Part shown: piece by piece, positions 50,724-60,137 of the stretch
Numbering within the stretch: the stretch's first letter is position 1
How the letters are laid out: each line of letters begins with the position of its first letter
Assembly: GCA_964578605.1 (NCBI GenBank)
Contig: CAZODO010000023.1
Coordinates: 1-64,000, forward strand
Length of the DNA stretch: 64,000 bases
Source of the DNA: JAXMHN01 sp964578605
Lineage (GTDB): Bacteria > Verrucomicrobiota > Verrucomicrobiia > Limisphaerales > SIBE01
Direction of reading: 5' to 3'
Program-made: the position numbers and the translations under genes
The notes under the pieces: generated by a model
Told to the model about the DNA's origin: nothing
Database searches by the model: none
Seen by the model: only the letters and a program-made list of their open reading frames with translations

Positions 50724-50822
50724 GCCTCCGGGGTTCACCCGTAGATCACCCGTAGATCACCCGTTCGGCAACGGGTCATCTACGGGTGAACTACGGGTCA
50801 ACCCCGGGTCATCCCCGGAAGC
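50724..50822. repeat. 11-bp periodic degenerate array D, near-palindromic
   Basis: Nine 11-base units: GCCTCCGGGGT, TCACCCGTAGA, TCACCCGTAGA, TCACCCGTTCG, GCAACGGGTCA, TCTACGGGTGA, ACTACGGGTCA, ACCCCGGGTCA, TCCCCGGAAGC. The unit TCACCCGTAGA on the left is the exact reverse complement of TCTACGGGTGA on the right, and the end units also match in reverse. The whole array is therefore an imperfect long dyad. It lies between convergent genes, so it cannot be a promoter element. Confidence 0.9.
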
Positions 50823-50925
50823 AGCGGCAATCTTGCGCATAGCCGGCTGCAAACGGGCAAACCGAAGGCCCGCCGCGGCATCCGCGACGGGCCGGGTCAG
50901 TTCCGTTCTCGCCAATAGGATTGGA

Positions 50926-52965
50926 TTACTTCGCCAGCCGATAGAACGTTGTGCCGGCAGGAGTGATCTCCACGACATTCTGATCGCCCTGAACTGTCGG
51001 GGCCGCGTTTGCAGGCACCCACTGCGGCGCGCTCAGGCTCGGAGTTGCCTGGATCGAGAAACCTTCCGCCGAAACCGGCCAACTCAGGCGGATCTTCTTA
51101 TCTGCCGTCAAGGCCGCGGAGAGCGTCACGTCCGGCGGAGGGGCACAGCTTGCCAATGGATTCACCCCGGCGTTCGGCCCGCACGGGCGGATCACGCCGT
51201 AGCGGACCGCGGTGAAGAAGACCTTGTCGCTGAGGACAAACCGGGCGGCGGCTTGCGGTCCCTGGTTTACACCGTTGAACTTCATGTCGTTGATTTCCCA
51301 GTAGGCATCCCGCCAGGTGTCCGTTCCTTCCAAGGTGACCAGATACGAGGTGTCCGTGAAGCCAAGCGTCAGGGAACCGTTGCGTTCGGTTTGGTACACC
51401 TCTGGTCTGAACGTCGCTCCTATGAGTGCCGGGTCATCATAGTAGGTCACGCAGATGGCGAGCTTCGCTGGCGGTTGACTGCTGGGCCCAAGCGCCTCCT
51501 CGAGAATCGCGAAGTTGAGGAATTGATGCTGGAACCCAGCCGAACCGTCGTCGCGAGCCGGGCGCACCGCAAATCGGCGATCGTTAGCGGGGCCGGCTTC
51601 TTCCTGAATCATCTCCTGATCGCCGCCGGAGCTGCCGACGTCGATTCCGGCTCGCAGATCCTGCGCCAGGTTCAGCTCCGCAAAGCTGCCATAGGCGTCG
51701 GTGCAAATGTTCGGGTCCGCAACGCATTCCGAAAGCGGATCCTGCCCGGCAAGGGGATGCTCGCCGGTCCGGAGGATAGCGATCTGGTAACGAGAGACAG
51801 CCACTTGGCCATTCTCCGACGAAAAGCGCGGTCCCGCTGTGGCTGTCCCGGCATTCACACCCTTGAGATTGGCGGGCGGAAGCGTCCAGGAGCGCCGAAT
51901 CCACCGGCCGGTGCCGGTCAGGACCTGGCGCTGTTCCGGAGGGAAGATTCCGACACCGCCTTTGTCATCGGTAGCATACGCCTCCGGCCCGAAGCGGACT
52001 TCCATGCCCGCGAACGCCGGATCATCATAGAAATCGAGGCAGACCTTCACGGCCCGGGGATCGTTGCAGGGTTTGCCAAGGTAGTTATCCGAAATGGCGA
52101 AGTTCAGATAGGTGCCGTCGGGTTGGACGGCACGGCGCTTGTCACCCGCCGGCCCGACGCTATTCACAAACGTGACCGTCTGATCGCCGTCGTTGAGCAC
52201 CGAAACATGGTCGGCGGTGTTCGCGTTGATGTCGATTCCTGCCAGGTTCGTGCCCGGTTCAGGATCGCAGGTCTCGGGCGAGAAAAATTGATTGATCGCG
52301 TCCGGTTCGCCAAAGGCACCTTCGTCGCCAAAAGCCACCAATCGGACGATGAAGTTAGGCACCGCCTCGAACCGGATCGTGCCTCCGTTCACTCCCCCGT
52401 AAACCGTATTGCCTTGAGCATTGGCCGGAACAGAACCGATCAGCCGGGTTCCATCCGACTCCCGGATGCCATTCGGGATTCGGAACAGGAACCAGTTCCA
52501 CTTCTTGTTCTTGCCCTCGATCGGGATTTCGCCGCCCACAGGAAACTGGAGTTCGGGCAGGGTGCCTGTAAGAAAGGTGAAGTCGCGCGGCTGGCCGTTG
52601 GCGCCAAGCACTCCATCATCCCCATAGACCTGGATGAGAATATCAATCACCTCGTTGTCGGCCCATTCCCCGTAGGAATGGTCCGCGATATTGAGATAAT
52701 TGCCCGTGGTCTTAACTCCCTCGTGCCCTTCGATGGAGATACGCGCGGTGGTGTTGTCGCCGGCGTTCAGAACCTCCAACTCATCCGCCAGCCAGGTTTC
52801 ACTGGGAGGCGCAAACGCGCCGTCGGTCGAAATGTAGTGGACCGTCTTTGCCGGATTGATCGTCGGCGGCCATTGTTCGGGGTTGAAGGGTCCTGTTTGT
52901 GCCACGACAGCGAAGCTGCCAAGCAGCAGGGCCGACATGCTCGATAGGAATGTGGTGTGTGTCAT
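50926..52965 (-). CDS. Large secreted protein with duplicated domain
   Basis: Protein of 679 residues with a Sec signal (FLSSMSALLLGSFAVVAQT). It has no family I recognise. Two related blocks are visible: one with TYLNFAISDNYLG, VKVCLDFYDDPAFAGMEVRFGPEAY and RWIRRSWTLPPANLKGVN; the other with QFLNFAILEEALG, LAICVTYYDDPALIGATFRPEVY and WRDAYWEINDMKFNGVN. They are clear internal duplications of about 150 residues. The C-terminus ends FYRLAK, as in many Verrucomicrobia secreted proteins with immunoglobulin-like tails. The beta-rich composition and Cys pairs suggest a stable extracellular protein. Start at ATG 52965 gives the signal. Confidence 0.8.
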   Translation of the reverse strand: MTHTTFLSSMSALLLGSFAVVAQTGPFNPEQWPPTINPAKTVHYISTDGAFAPPSETWLADELEVLNAGDNTTARISIEGHEGVKTTGNYLNIADHSYGEWADNEVIDILIQVYGDDGVLGANGQPRDFTFLTGTLPELQFPVGGEIPIEGKNKKWNWFLFRIPNGIRESDGTRLIGSVPANAQGNTVYGGVNGGTIRFEAVPNFIVRLVAFGDEGAFGEPDAINQFFSPETCDPEPGTNLAGIDINANTADHVSVLNDGDQTVTFVNSVGPAGDKRRAVQPDGTYLNFAISDNYLGKPCNDPRAVKVCLDFYDDPAFAGMEVRFGPEAYATDDKGGVGIFPPEQRQVLTGTGRWIRRSWTLPPANLKGVNAGTATAGPRFSSENGQVAVSRYQIAILRTGEHPLAGQDPLSECVADPNICTDAYGSFAELNLAQDLRAGIDVGSSGGDQEMIQEEAGPANDRRFAVRPARDDGSAGFQHQFLNFAILEEALGPSSQPPAKLAICVTYYDDPALIGATFRPEVYQTERNGSLTLGFTDTSYLVTLEGTDTWRDAYWEINDMKFNGVNQGPQAAARFVLSDKVFFTAVRYGVIRPCGPNAGVNPLASCAPPPDVTLSAALTADKKIRLSWPVSAEGFSIQATPSLSAPQWVPANAAPTVQGDQNVVEITPAGTTFYRLAK

Positions 52966-53109
52966 AGAATTGCCTCTGTTTGCGCTGCAGGCCCTCAAAG
53001 TCGGCAAAGCGTGCAGCCATTCCCCAGGGAGCGGTGAGTGGCTCAGCCTCCCGCAACGAGCCAGTTTGCAGAATGTGCACTCGCATTTGTGAATTCCGAG
53101 AACTTGCTG

Positions 53110-56001
53110 TCAGTATTCATACGCTGCCACTTCGACACAAGGCGAATTCATTTGCGTGAATTCATTTGTGCGCAAGTTGCGCACATCGCGCCCGGGAGCT
53201 TGCCAGCGTCCGGCAGATGCTGTGAGCAGCGACTCGAACGGCCTCGCGGGGTCGTCCTTCCGGGCGCGAACCATTGTGTTTAGGCGTTGCTGTGCCACCC
53301 ACGCTTCCACGGCTTCCCAGGTCAAGAGCCGGTTGCCGGCTTGGGTCCGATGATAAACACGGCGGGGTTTGACACGGAACTGCCATTGGTCGAGGTCCTT
53401 CACGCGGTCGAGCGCCTCGAGAATCCGGAGCGATTCGAAAGCGGCAATGGTGTCGCGCGCGCCGCCATTGATGTGATACTCATTGTAACCGCCCGGTTGG
53501 GGCGAGGTGAAGTAGCCTTTCCCGTGGTGTCTGCGCAAAATGCCCTCAATGCAGGCCTCCCGGTCGATGCGATCGAGCCCCCCGAGGATTTGCAGCGCTG
53601 CCAGCGAGTAGTACGTATCTTCCAGCGCCGGATAGCACGGGGTGAAAAACAGGCCCTTCACCGAGCGCCAATTGTGAAGCGGTGGCTGGTTGGCCTGTTT
53701 TGAAGACAGCACCTGGACAGAGGCTATCTGTTCGATGAGCCCGGTGCGATCTGCCAAGTCCAGGCTGTTCACTGCAGCCAACACCTTCAACTGGGCTACA
53801 CCGTCGCCCATGATCCGGAGCGCGGGGAAGCGTTCGCGTTTGACCCACGACCAGGCCTCGCAGCGGGTCAGAAATCGATCGGGCGTGGCACCCCCGTCGA
53901 GGAAGGATTCGCGGATGGAGGCCTCGGCTTGGGCGGCGGTAAGATCCAGGTCTTGCAGACTTATCCAACCGTTGGCAAGAGCGTGCCGCGGCAAGGGAGT
54001 GGCGAGGAGGGCCTGCGCGCGCGACGGGTGCGCCTTCCATTCATTGAAACCTCCGCTTCCAGCAACTTCATCGCGCATCGCGTTCAAGCCTTCCGGCGTG
54101 AAGAGGTTCGTGGAGGGCAGCAGGAGGCAACTGAACAGCGCCAGAGCGGGACTGTTACGGCTGAATTTGGTGCGGTCCGGATTGGGTGTGGTGTCGTTCA
54201 GAAAGGCGCGCACCTCCGCCTCGGTGGCGTCGACCTCCTTCCAGCCATCAAGCCATGTCGGCGCCCAGATCTGAAGAACCATCAGCCCTGTCATCAGAAG
54301 CACGGTTGCGCCTGCCCAGAGCTGGAATCCACGCGTGGACCGGGCTCGGCTCGGCGGCACAACGAAGATTTCTGACGTCGGAGCCTCTCCCAGCGCGCGT
54401 GCGGCGTCGGCAGGGCGGCCGTCACGGAAATCACTCCAGGCTCGTTCGACGGCGCCTTGAACAGTGGTCTCGAGTTCACGCGCAAAGGAAGCGGAGTCGC
54501 CCAAGCCGACCGATTGGCTTGTCTTCATCTGTGCCAGGGCCGCAGCGTCCTTCGGGCAGCAATGCGCAATCACCGTTCCGTCCTTGCCCAATGAGAGGCG
54601 CGAATGGCGTCGGCTGACGAAGGGACCCACGAGGCTCCCGATCGCGGCCAGAAAGTGGGTTCGGACGGGAGGCAATCGGAGCAGGAGCCTGCCATCCTGC
54701 CAGCGATAGTTGATGACGAGATATCGCGAGCCAAGGAACCGTGCAAACTGCATCAAAGACCCGGCGTCCAAAGGGCCACCCAGCGGAACGGACCCGGCAG
54801 ACTTCGCGGACAGTGCAACCATGCCTTGCGCAGCGCGAAGAAACAGGCTGTAGTCCATCCGGGCTGGTCTGTGTTTCACGACCCCTGCGAACAGAACCGT
54901 GGCCATAATTAACGGCAAAGAACCCAGGCTTCCTGGAATCCATCCGCCGAATATGGCCGCTGTGCCAACCGTCAGGATGAGGCAGTAGAAAAACATGCTT
55001 ACTTGGAAGAAGTTTCTGGCGATGGCAAGGGAGCGCGCCGACAACAAGGTGAGGCCGATCAGCAGCAGCAGCGTTAACTCCTGGTGGATACGTTCTCCCC
55101 ATGCACCCGCGAGATAGGAATGAGCCACGAATACCGCCAGCAACAGAATCGGGAACCCCCACAGGAAACTCCCAAGAAAGCGCCGGTACAATTGCGGACG
55201 AAAACCGGAAGCGTCGCGGAAGTTCTTCTGCTCCATTCGCCCGATCGTGAAGGCGAAAAGGAGGCTGGGGGCCGCCGCTGCGAAAGCCAAGCCTGCCAGA
55301 AACCACCCCTTGGCCAGTGCTGACAAGGCTTTGAGTCCGATGCCAAGTCCTGCGCTCGCGGCTCCGGCTTGGACTGTCGTGGAGGTGATCGCGGCAGCCA
55401 GACCCGCCGGGGCGGCCTCCACCGCATTTGCCGCCATCGCGCTGCCGATGGCCGACGCCGACAGGCAGACCCCGCGCCGCATCAGGAGCGTGCGCAATTT
55501 CTCCAGCGCCCGCGTGACCCGCTTCTGCGCCGCGCCTGCTTCCAAACTCAGCATTCCGGCGATCTCGCGGGCGGTGCGCTTTTCGAAATAGCGCAAGACG
55601 AGGGCCGCTCGATCCGTTTCGCCCAAAGACGCCATGGCTTCGTCCAGCACGGGTGCGAATTGCTTCCAGGCGTCTTCGGCCTCTTGTTCAAGCTGCGACC
55701 GCATGTAGGCCTCCAGTTCACGCGCCTGGCGTCGGCGCTGGGCTTTCAAGGCATCGGCTGCCACGTGGCGGGTGGCCCGATACAGCCAGGCGGAAAGAAT
55801 GGTTTTGGGACCGAGCGATGCCGCTTTGCGTGCGAGAAGGACGAACACGTTTTGGCTGACCTCTTCGGCGAGATCCGGGTCGTGGACCTGGCGGAGGGCG
55901 GCGGAATGGACGAGTCCAACATGCCGTTCGACCAATGTCGCAAACGCGCCCTCCGACTCATTGGACACAAACGCCCGCACCAGCTCCATATCATCGCTCA
56001 T
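53110..56001 (-). CDS. ECF-type sigma factor fused to membrane and alpha-toroid-like region
   Basis: A 963-residue fusion (ATG 56001; 56013 is also possible). Residues about 5-75 are sigma region 2 (LVRAFVSNESEGAFATLVERHVGLVHSAAL, DLAEEVSQNVFVLLAR), and about 115-165 region 4 (LDEAMASLGETDRAALVLRYFEKRTAREIAGMLS). After an Ala-rich linker come about six membrane segments (WFLAGLAFAAAAPSLLFAFTIG, LLLLIGLTLLSARSLAIA, MFFYCLILTVGTAAIFGGWIPG among them). A soluble part ends with repeats like YYSLAALQILGGLDRI and FESLRILEALDRV, reminiscent of the prenyltransferase/squalene-cyclase toroid. It probably senses an envelope signal and drives its own regulon. Release of the sigma part by proteolysis is inference. 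Confidence 0.85.
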   Translation of the reverse strand: MSDDMELVRAFVSNESEGAFATLVERHVGLVHSAALRQVHDPDLAEEVSQNVFVLLARKAASLGPKTILSAWLYRATRHVAADALKAQRRRQARELEAYMRSQLEQEAEDAWKQFAPVLDEAMASLGETDRAALVLRYFEKRTAREIAGMLSLEAGAAQKRVTRALEKLRTLLMRRGVCLSASAIGSAMAANAVEAAPAGLAAAITSTTVQAGAASAGLGIGLKALSALAKGWFLAGLAFAAAAPSLLFAFTIGRMEQKNFRDASGFRPQLYRRFLGSFLWGFPILLLAVFVAHSYLAGAWGERIHQELTLLLLIGLTLLSARSLAIARNFFQVSMFFYCLILTVGTAAIFGGWIPGSLGSLPLIMATVLFAGVVKHRPARMDYSLFLRAAQGMVALSAKSAGSVPLGGPLDAGSLMQFARFLGSRYLVINYRWQDGRLLLRLPPVRTHFLAAIGSLVGPFVSRRHSRLSLGKDGTVIAHCCPKDAAALAQMKTSQSVGLGDSASFARELETTVQGAVERAWSDFRDGRPADAARALGEAPTSEIFVVPPSRARSTRGFQLWAGATVLLMTGLMVLQIWAPTWLDGWKEVDATEAEVRAFLNDTTPNPDRTKFSRNSPALALFSCLLLPSTNLFTPEGLNAMRDEVAGSGGFNEWKAHPSRAQALLATPLPRHALANGWISLQDLDLTAAQAEASIRESFLDGGATPDRFLTRCEAWSWVKRERFPALRIMGDGVAQLKVLAAVNSLDLADRTGLIEQIASVQVLSSKQANQPPLHNWRSVKGLFFTPCYPALEDTYYSLAALQILGGLDRIDREACIEGILRRHHGKGYFTSPQPGGYNEYHINGGARDTIAAFESLRILEALDRVKDLDQWQFRVKPRRVYHRTQAGNRLLTWEAVEAWVAQQRLNTMVRARKDDPARPFESLLTASAGRWQAPGRDVRNLRTNEFTQMNSPCVEVAAYEY

Positions 56002-56127
56002 CACTTCATACATGGCCGGCAAAGAGATGATTCGGACATCGCCTTCTTTGGGGCAACGCCAAATCTCTTGTGCCACCCGCTGGGAGCGCGGTAGGATCGG
56101 GCCGGATCGACACGAAAGGTTTTCATC

Positions 56128-57483
56128 ATGGAACAACGATCATTTAGTCGGCGGCAATTCCTTGAAGTTGCATCCGCAACCTCGATCGCGGCGCTCGCGC
56201 CCAGTTCAGCCGCGCCTTACAGCATCAATCCAAGGCGGGCCGGCAAGCTCGCCCTGTTGGGCGGAGAACCCGTGCGCAAGAACAAGACCTGGCCCTCGTG
56301 GCCGCATATCGACGACAAGATCGTCGACTCCGTCCTTAAGACGACGAAGAGCGGCATTTGGTGCCGGATTCAGTCTTCGTCCGGGACGGTCCCGACGTTT
56401 GAAAAGGAGTACGCCCAGTTCACGGGGGCGAAGTTCTGCGTTTCCACGGGTTCCGGAACTCAGGCCCTGCACACGTGCGTTGAGGCAATGGGAATTGGGC
56501 CGGGCGATGAGGTCATCACGTCGCCTTACACCGATCCAGGGACGATCATGGGCATTCTTGGCGCCCGGGCGCTGCCGGTTCTGGCCGACTTGGACCCTGC
56601 GTCGTACCAGCTTGATCCGGACGACGTGGAGCGGCGAATCACGGAGAACACGCGGGCGATTATGCCGGTGGATATGATGGGGCAACCCTGTCATCTGGAG
56701 CGATTCCTCGAGCTGGCACGCAAGCACAAGCTGTATGTCATCGAAGACGCGTGCCAGGCGCACCTGGGTGTGTATCAAGGCAAGCAACTGGGAAGGCACG
56801 GGCACGTCGGATGCTTTAGCTTCCAAACGTCCAAGACCATCGCCTGCGGCGAAGGCGGTGCGATCATCGGCGATGACGAGGAGCTCATGGACAAATGCTA
56901 CACCGTCCACAACCATGGGACGTCTCGCCGGGGCGACACAGAGGTGATCGGCCCGAAATACCGGATGAACGAGTTCGAAGCCGCGGTTTTGCTTGCGCAG
57001 TTGGACGGCGCCCGTGAGCGTTTTGAGAAGCGAAATGAAAATGCCGCTTACCTGACGTCGAAGCTCACAGGTTGCGCCGGCATGGTCCCGCAGAAGCTCT
57101 ACCCTGGGACAGCCAGCGGCTCCTTCTACTTGTATGCGATGTCTTATCATAAGGAGCATTTCAACGGCGTGGACCGCGCGCAGTTCTTAAAAGCAATGGC
57201 TGCGGAAGGGGTCAGCCTGAGCCCCTATATTGCCCGCGGCCTGCATCGCGAGCCGTGGGTGGACCACGTGCTCAAGTCCAAGGTCTACCAGAAGATGTAC
57301 TCCCCCGGCCGGCTGCAGCAGTTCAAAGAGCAAATGCAATGCCCCAACTGCGACAGGGTCTGCGAGGAGATGGCGATGCTCTGGGCCTCCGGACCGCTCC
57401 TTGGCTCTCGCGAGGACATGGACGATGTCGCCGACGCCATCCTTAAAGTCTACGAGAACCGGGACAAGCTCGCCAAGGTCTAG
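56128..57483 (+). CDS. DegT/DnrJ/EryC1/StrS-family PLP aminotransferase with Tat signal
   Basis: PLP-dependent sugar-aminotransferase fold, 451 residues. Fold type I residues are evident: SGTQALHTCVEAMGIGPGDEVI for cofactor phosphate contact, D207 in VIEDACQAH, and K236 in FSFQTSKTIACGEGGAII, which should form the aldimine. The family normally acts in the cytoplasm on nucleotide sugars. Unusually, the N-terminus is a Tat signal (SRRQFLEVASATSIAALAPSSA), implying export of the folded enzyme. It is divergent from the sigma fusion; the start codons are about 125 bases apart. Confidence 0.88.
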   Translation: MEQRSFSRRQFLEVASATSIAALAPSSAAPYSINPRRAGKLALLGGEPVRKNKTWPSWPHIDDKIVDSVLKTTKSGIWCRIQSSSGTVPTFEKEYAQFTGAKFCVSTGSGTQALHTCVEAMGIGPGDEVITSPYTDPGTIMGILGARALPVLADLDPASYQLDPDDVERRITENTRAIMPVDMMGQPCHLERFLELARKHKLYVIEDACQAHLGVYQGKQLGRHGHVGCFSFQTSKTIACGEGGAIIGDDEELMDKCYTVHNHGTSRRGDTEVIGPKYRMNEFEAAVLLAQLDGARERFEKRNENAAYLTSKLTGCAGMVPQKLYPGTASGSFYLYAMSYHKEHFNGVDRAQFLKAMAAEGVSLSPYIARGLHREPWVDHVLKSKVYQKMYSPGRLQQFKEQMQCPNCDRVCEEMAMLWASGPLLGSREDMDDVADAILKVYENRDKLAKV

Positions 57484-57524
57484 GGTCCCTCGCTGGACCT
57501 GCCGAATACCAGGGCGCGCGGCCG

Positions 57525-60134
57525 TCAGGCTGGTTGTGCCTCGTCTTCCGGACGCACCAGGGCGATAATGCAGGCGTCCGGAGTGAGATACGTTTGAGCG
57601 GCGCGCAGGACTTCCTGGAGAGTCACCGCCTGGTACCGCTCATCTTCGGAATCGCAGTTCTGGTAACCGAGCCCGTAAAGTTCATCCAGGGCGGTGGCAA
57701 TGGCGTAAGAACCTAGATCCTGGCGCCCGATCTTCTTCTGCCCGATGAGCTTTGCCTTCGCGCGCTGAAGTTCGGTTTCCGTCAAGCCGCCCACTCGCAG
57801 CGATTCTGCTTCTTTGAGAATTTCAAACTCGACGAGCTTGGCGTTTTCCGGGCTGGTCCCGGCGTAGAGGGCGAAGTAGCCCTTCTGCAGGCCCACAAAA
57901 TTCTGCGCTCCGACATAGTATGCGAGGCCGAGATTCTCCCGGATACGGAGGAAAAGTCGGGAACCGAGGTCGCTCAGCGCTTCCTGGATCAGTTCGAGGG
58001 CGTAACGTTCCGGTTCATGCAAGCTCACCCCGGGGAAACCGATCACGATGACGGCCTGCTTTTTTTCGCGGTGTTCCACGACCTGCTGGCGCCCTTGCAC
58101 TGGGCGTGGTCCGGATTGATCCCCGGGCAGGGCAGGGCAGGGCTGCCACCGGGCAAAGATCTTCTCCACCGCGGCCAGCGTGGATGTCGTGTCGACATCG
58201 CCATAGATCGCCAGGACGCAGTTATTGGGCCGGACAAGCGTTCGGTAGAGCTCCAGAACATCCGCCGCTTTGATGGCCGACACGCACTCTTCGGAGCCTA
58301 GCGCATCCAAGCCATAGCCCCGGTCTCCGTAAAGCGCGCGCCGCAAGGCCCGGCTGGCGCTGGTGAGCAAGTGATCACGCTGGGCCTTGATATTGGCGAG
58401 CTGAATCTGCCGCTCACGTTCCAGGGCGGACGCCGGAAACGTCGAGTGCAATAGAACATCCTCGAGCAGATCCAGGCCGCTGGTGAAATCGGATTGAAGG
58501 ACCTGGGCGTTGACGCCGAAGCTGTTGTTGCCGCCATAGGTGTCGATGCTGCCGCCAAGCGATTCAATCTCCGTAACAATCTGCTCGGCCGTTCGGCGGC
58601 TCGTTCCCTTGAGCAGCAGCCTGCTCATCAATTGCGTGGCTCCGTTGTTGTGCACGCTTTCCGCAAGAACCCCCCCTTTGAAGACCGTTCGAAACTCTAC
58701 AAACGGCAGCCGGTGATCCTCTTTGACCAACAGGCGAAGCCCGTTCGCCAGTGCAAACTTGCGGATCGGGTTATCGACAATGAGTTCGGCAGGCTGCAGT
58801 TCAACCGGGATGTTCCCGGTGGGAAGAAGGGCGTAAAGGGTGCGGCTCTCAGTCGTCAGGTACTCTCGGGCCACCCGTTGAAGGTCGCCGGCGGTCACGC
58901 GGCGGACGGCGGCAAGGTAACGTTCCGAAAAGTTGAGATCAGCGGCGGCGAGCCAATTGCCTCCGAGATCCTGGGCTTGGCCCTGCATCGTCTTGCGGGT
59001 GGCCAGCGTCGCGGCGGTGAATTGTTTGACGGCTTTGGAAAGTTCCGGAGGCGACACAGGCTCGCGCTTCATCCGTTCCACCTGGGCAAGAAGGGCGGCG
59101 CGAGCGGTTTGGAACTGCGTGGCGTCAATAATGGCGCTGACTCCAAGCAAGCCGCGGTTTCCAGGGCTATAGGTCCAGGCATCGGCAAAATGGACACTCG
59201 CCATCTTCTCCCGGACCTCCTGGTAGAGGCGCGAGCTGTGGCCCGATCCCAGGAGCGTGGCGAGCACGTCCAGGATGGGGGTGTCCGGGTCGCGCACATC
59301 CGGGATATGCCACGCCATATGAAAGTGGCCCAACTCGATGGGCGCTTCTTCGATAATATCCCGCGGCCCGGCTTGGCGTGGTTCTTCGGGAAGAACCTGC
59401 GGCAGGAGGGGCCGGACGCGGACTTTCGCGAAGGCGTCGCGGATCTGGGCTTCGACCTGTTCAGTTTTGAAATCACCGACCACGACGAAGAAGATGTTAT
59501 TGGGGGCGTACTTCTCCTGGTAGAAAGCCGCGAGGTCGGCCCGGGTGACCTCGTTGAAAATGTCAGGGTAGCCGATCACCGTGTATCGGTAAGGGCTCCG
59601 CGTGTAGGCGCACTCGAACAACCGCCGGCTGGCCCGGCGTCCGGGGTCGTCCTGGTTCATGTCCATCTCGCGAAGAATGACCTGCTTTTCCTTCTCCACT
59701 TCGTCGACGGGCAAGGTGGCATTCCGCATCATATCGCACAGAATATCCACCGCCACCGTTGCACCGGTGTTCGGGACGTTGATGTAGTAAACCGTGCGGT
59801 CGAACGAGGTGTAGGCGTTCATGTAACCGCCCGCGTCCTGAACCTCCTGGTCAATGCGTCCCGCCCCTCGGGTGGTCGTGCCTTTGAAGAGCATATGCTC
59901 GAGCATGTGGGACAACCCGGCACCCAGCCAGCGGCCTTCATCGATGCTCCCGGCCTTGCACCATGCCTGGGCGGAAACGACCGGCGCGCTATGGTCCTCG
60001 CGCAAGATGATGGTCAGGCCATTGTCGAGCGCGGTTAGCTTGGTCCCGGCCGGCAGGAAAGGAATCTCGGGCTCGGAACGGACCTCGAGTTTCGTGGGGG
60101 AACCCAGGGTCAGGGAGTCGGCAGGACCGGGCAT
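57525..60134 (-). CDS. M16 family zinc peptidase, two-domain
   Basis: Protein of 869 residues with two M16 halves. The first carries the inverted zinc motif HxxEH (H76, E79, H80 in SHMLEHMLFKGT) and the downstream Glu in VEKEKQVILREMDMNQDDP, so it is the active half. The second half (LRLLVKEDHRLPFVEFRTVFKGGVLAESVHNNGATQLMSRLLLKGT) lacks it and is a structural partner. This is the layout of pitrilysin/insulinase-like single-chain proteases and mitochondrial-processing-peptidase-like enzymes. No signal peptide is seen, so it is probably cytoplasmic or exported by another route. It lies 3 bases after the next gene on the same strand. Confidence 0.93.
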   Translation of the reverse strand: MPGPADSLTLGSPTKLEVRSEPEIPFLPAGTKLTALDNGLTIILREDHSAPVVSAQAWCKAGSIDEGRWLGAGLSHMLEHMLFKGTTTRGAGRIDQEVQDAGGYMNAYTSFDRTVYYINVPNTGATVAVDILCDMMRNATLPVDEVEKEKQVILREMDMNQDDPGRRASRRLFECAYTRSPYRYTVIGYPDIFNEVTRADLAAFYQEKYAPNNIFFVVVGDFKTEQVEAQIRDAFAKVRVRPLLPQVLPEEPRQAGPRDIIEEAPIELGHFHMAWHIPDVRDPDTPILDVLATLLGSGHSSRLYQEVREKMASVHFADAWTYSPGNRGLLGVSAIIDATQFQTARAALLAQVERMKREPVSPPELSKAVKQFTAATLATRKTMQGQAQDLGGNWLAAADLNFSERYLAAVRRVTAGDLQRVAREYLTTESRTLYALLPTGNIPVELQPAELIVDNPIRKFALANGLRLLVKEDHRLPFVEFRTVFKGGVLAESVHNNGATQLMSRLLLKGTSRRTAEQIVTEIESLGGSIDTYGGNNSFGVNAQVLQSDFTSGLDLLEDVLLHSTFPASALERERQIQLANIKAQRDHLLTSASRALRRALYGDRGYGLDALGSEECVSAIKAADVLELYRTLVRPNNCVLAIYGDVDTTSTLAAVEKIFARWQPCPALPGDQSGPRPVQGRQQVVEHREKKQAVIVIGFPGVSLHEPERYALELIQEALSDLGSRLFLRIRENLGLAYYVGAQNFVGLQKGYFALYAGTSPENAKLVEFEILKEAESLRVGGLTETELQRAKAKLIGQKKIGRQDLGSYAIATALDELYGLGYQNCDSEDERYQAVTLQEVLRAAQTYLTPDACIIALVRPEDEAQPA

Positions 60135-60137
60135 AGG

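Larger units (their letters stand above)
50356..50925. other. Convergent intergenic region rich in repeats
   Basis: 570 bases between xylA (plus) and a secreted repeat protein (minus). It contains two inverted CCGAA-rich arrays (50361-50452 and 50652-50712) and the 11-bp array D (50724-50822). No gene is supported. The hairpin TCTCGAACGAGA lies at about 50525-50536. Confidence 0.6.

Noticed and set aside
50722..52947. Long plus-strand open frame opposite the secreted repeat protein
   Set aside because: Antisense shadow; low-complexity Arg/Gly-rich sequence without a plausible start or ribosome binding site, and the sense frame has a signal peptide and internal duplications.
58494..60038. Plus-strand open frame opposite the M16 peptidase
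   Set aside because: Antisense of a peptidase with an intact HxxEH motif; no domain seen.
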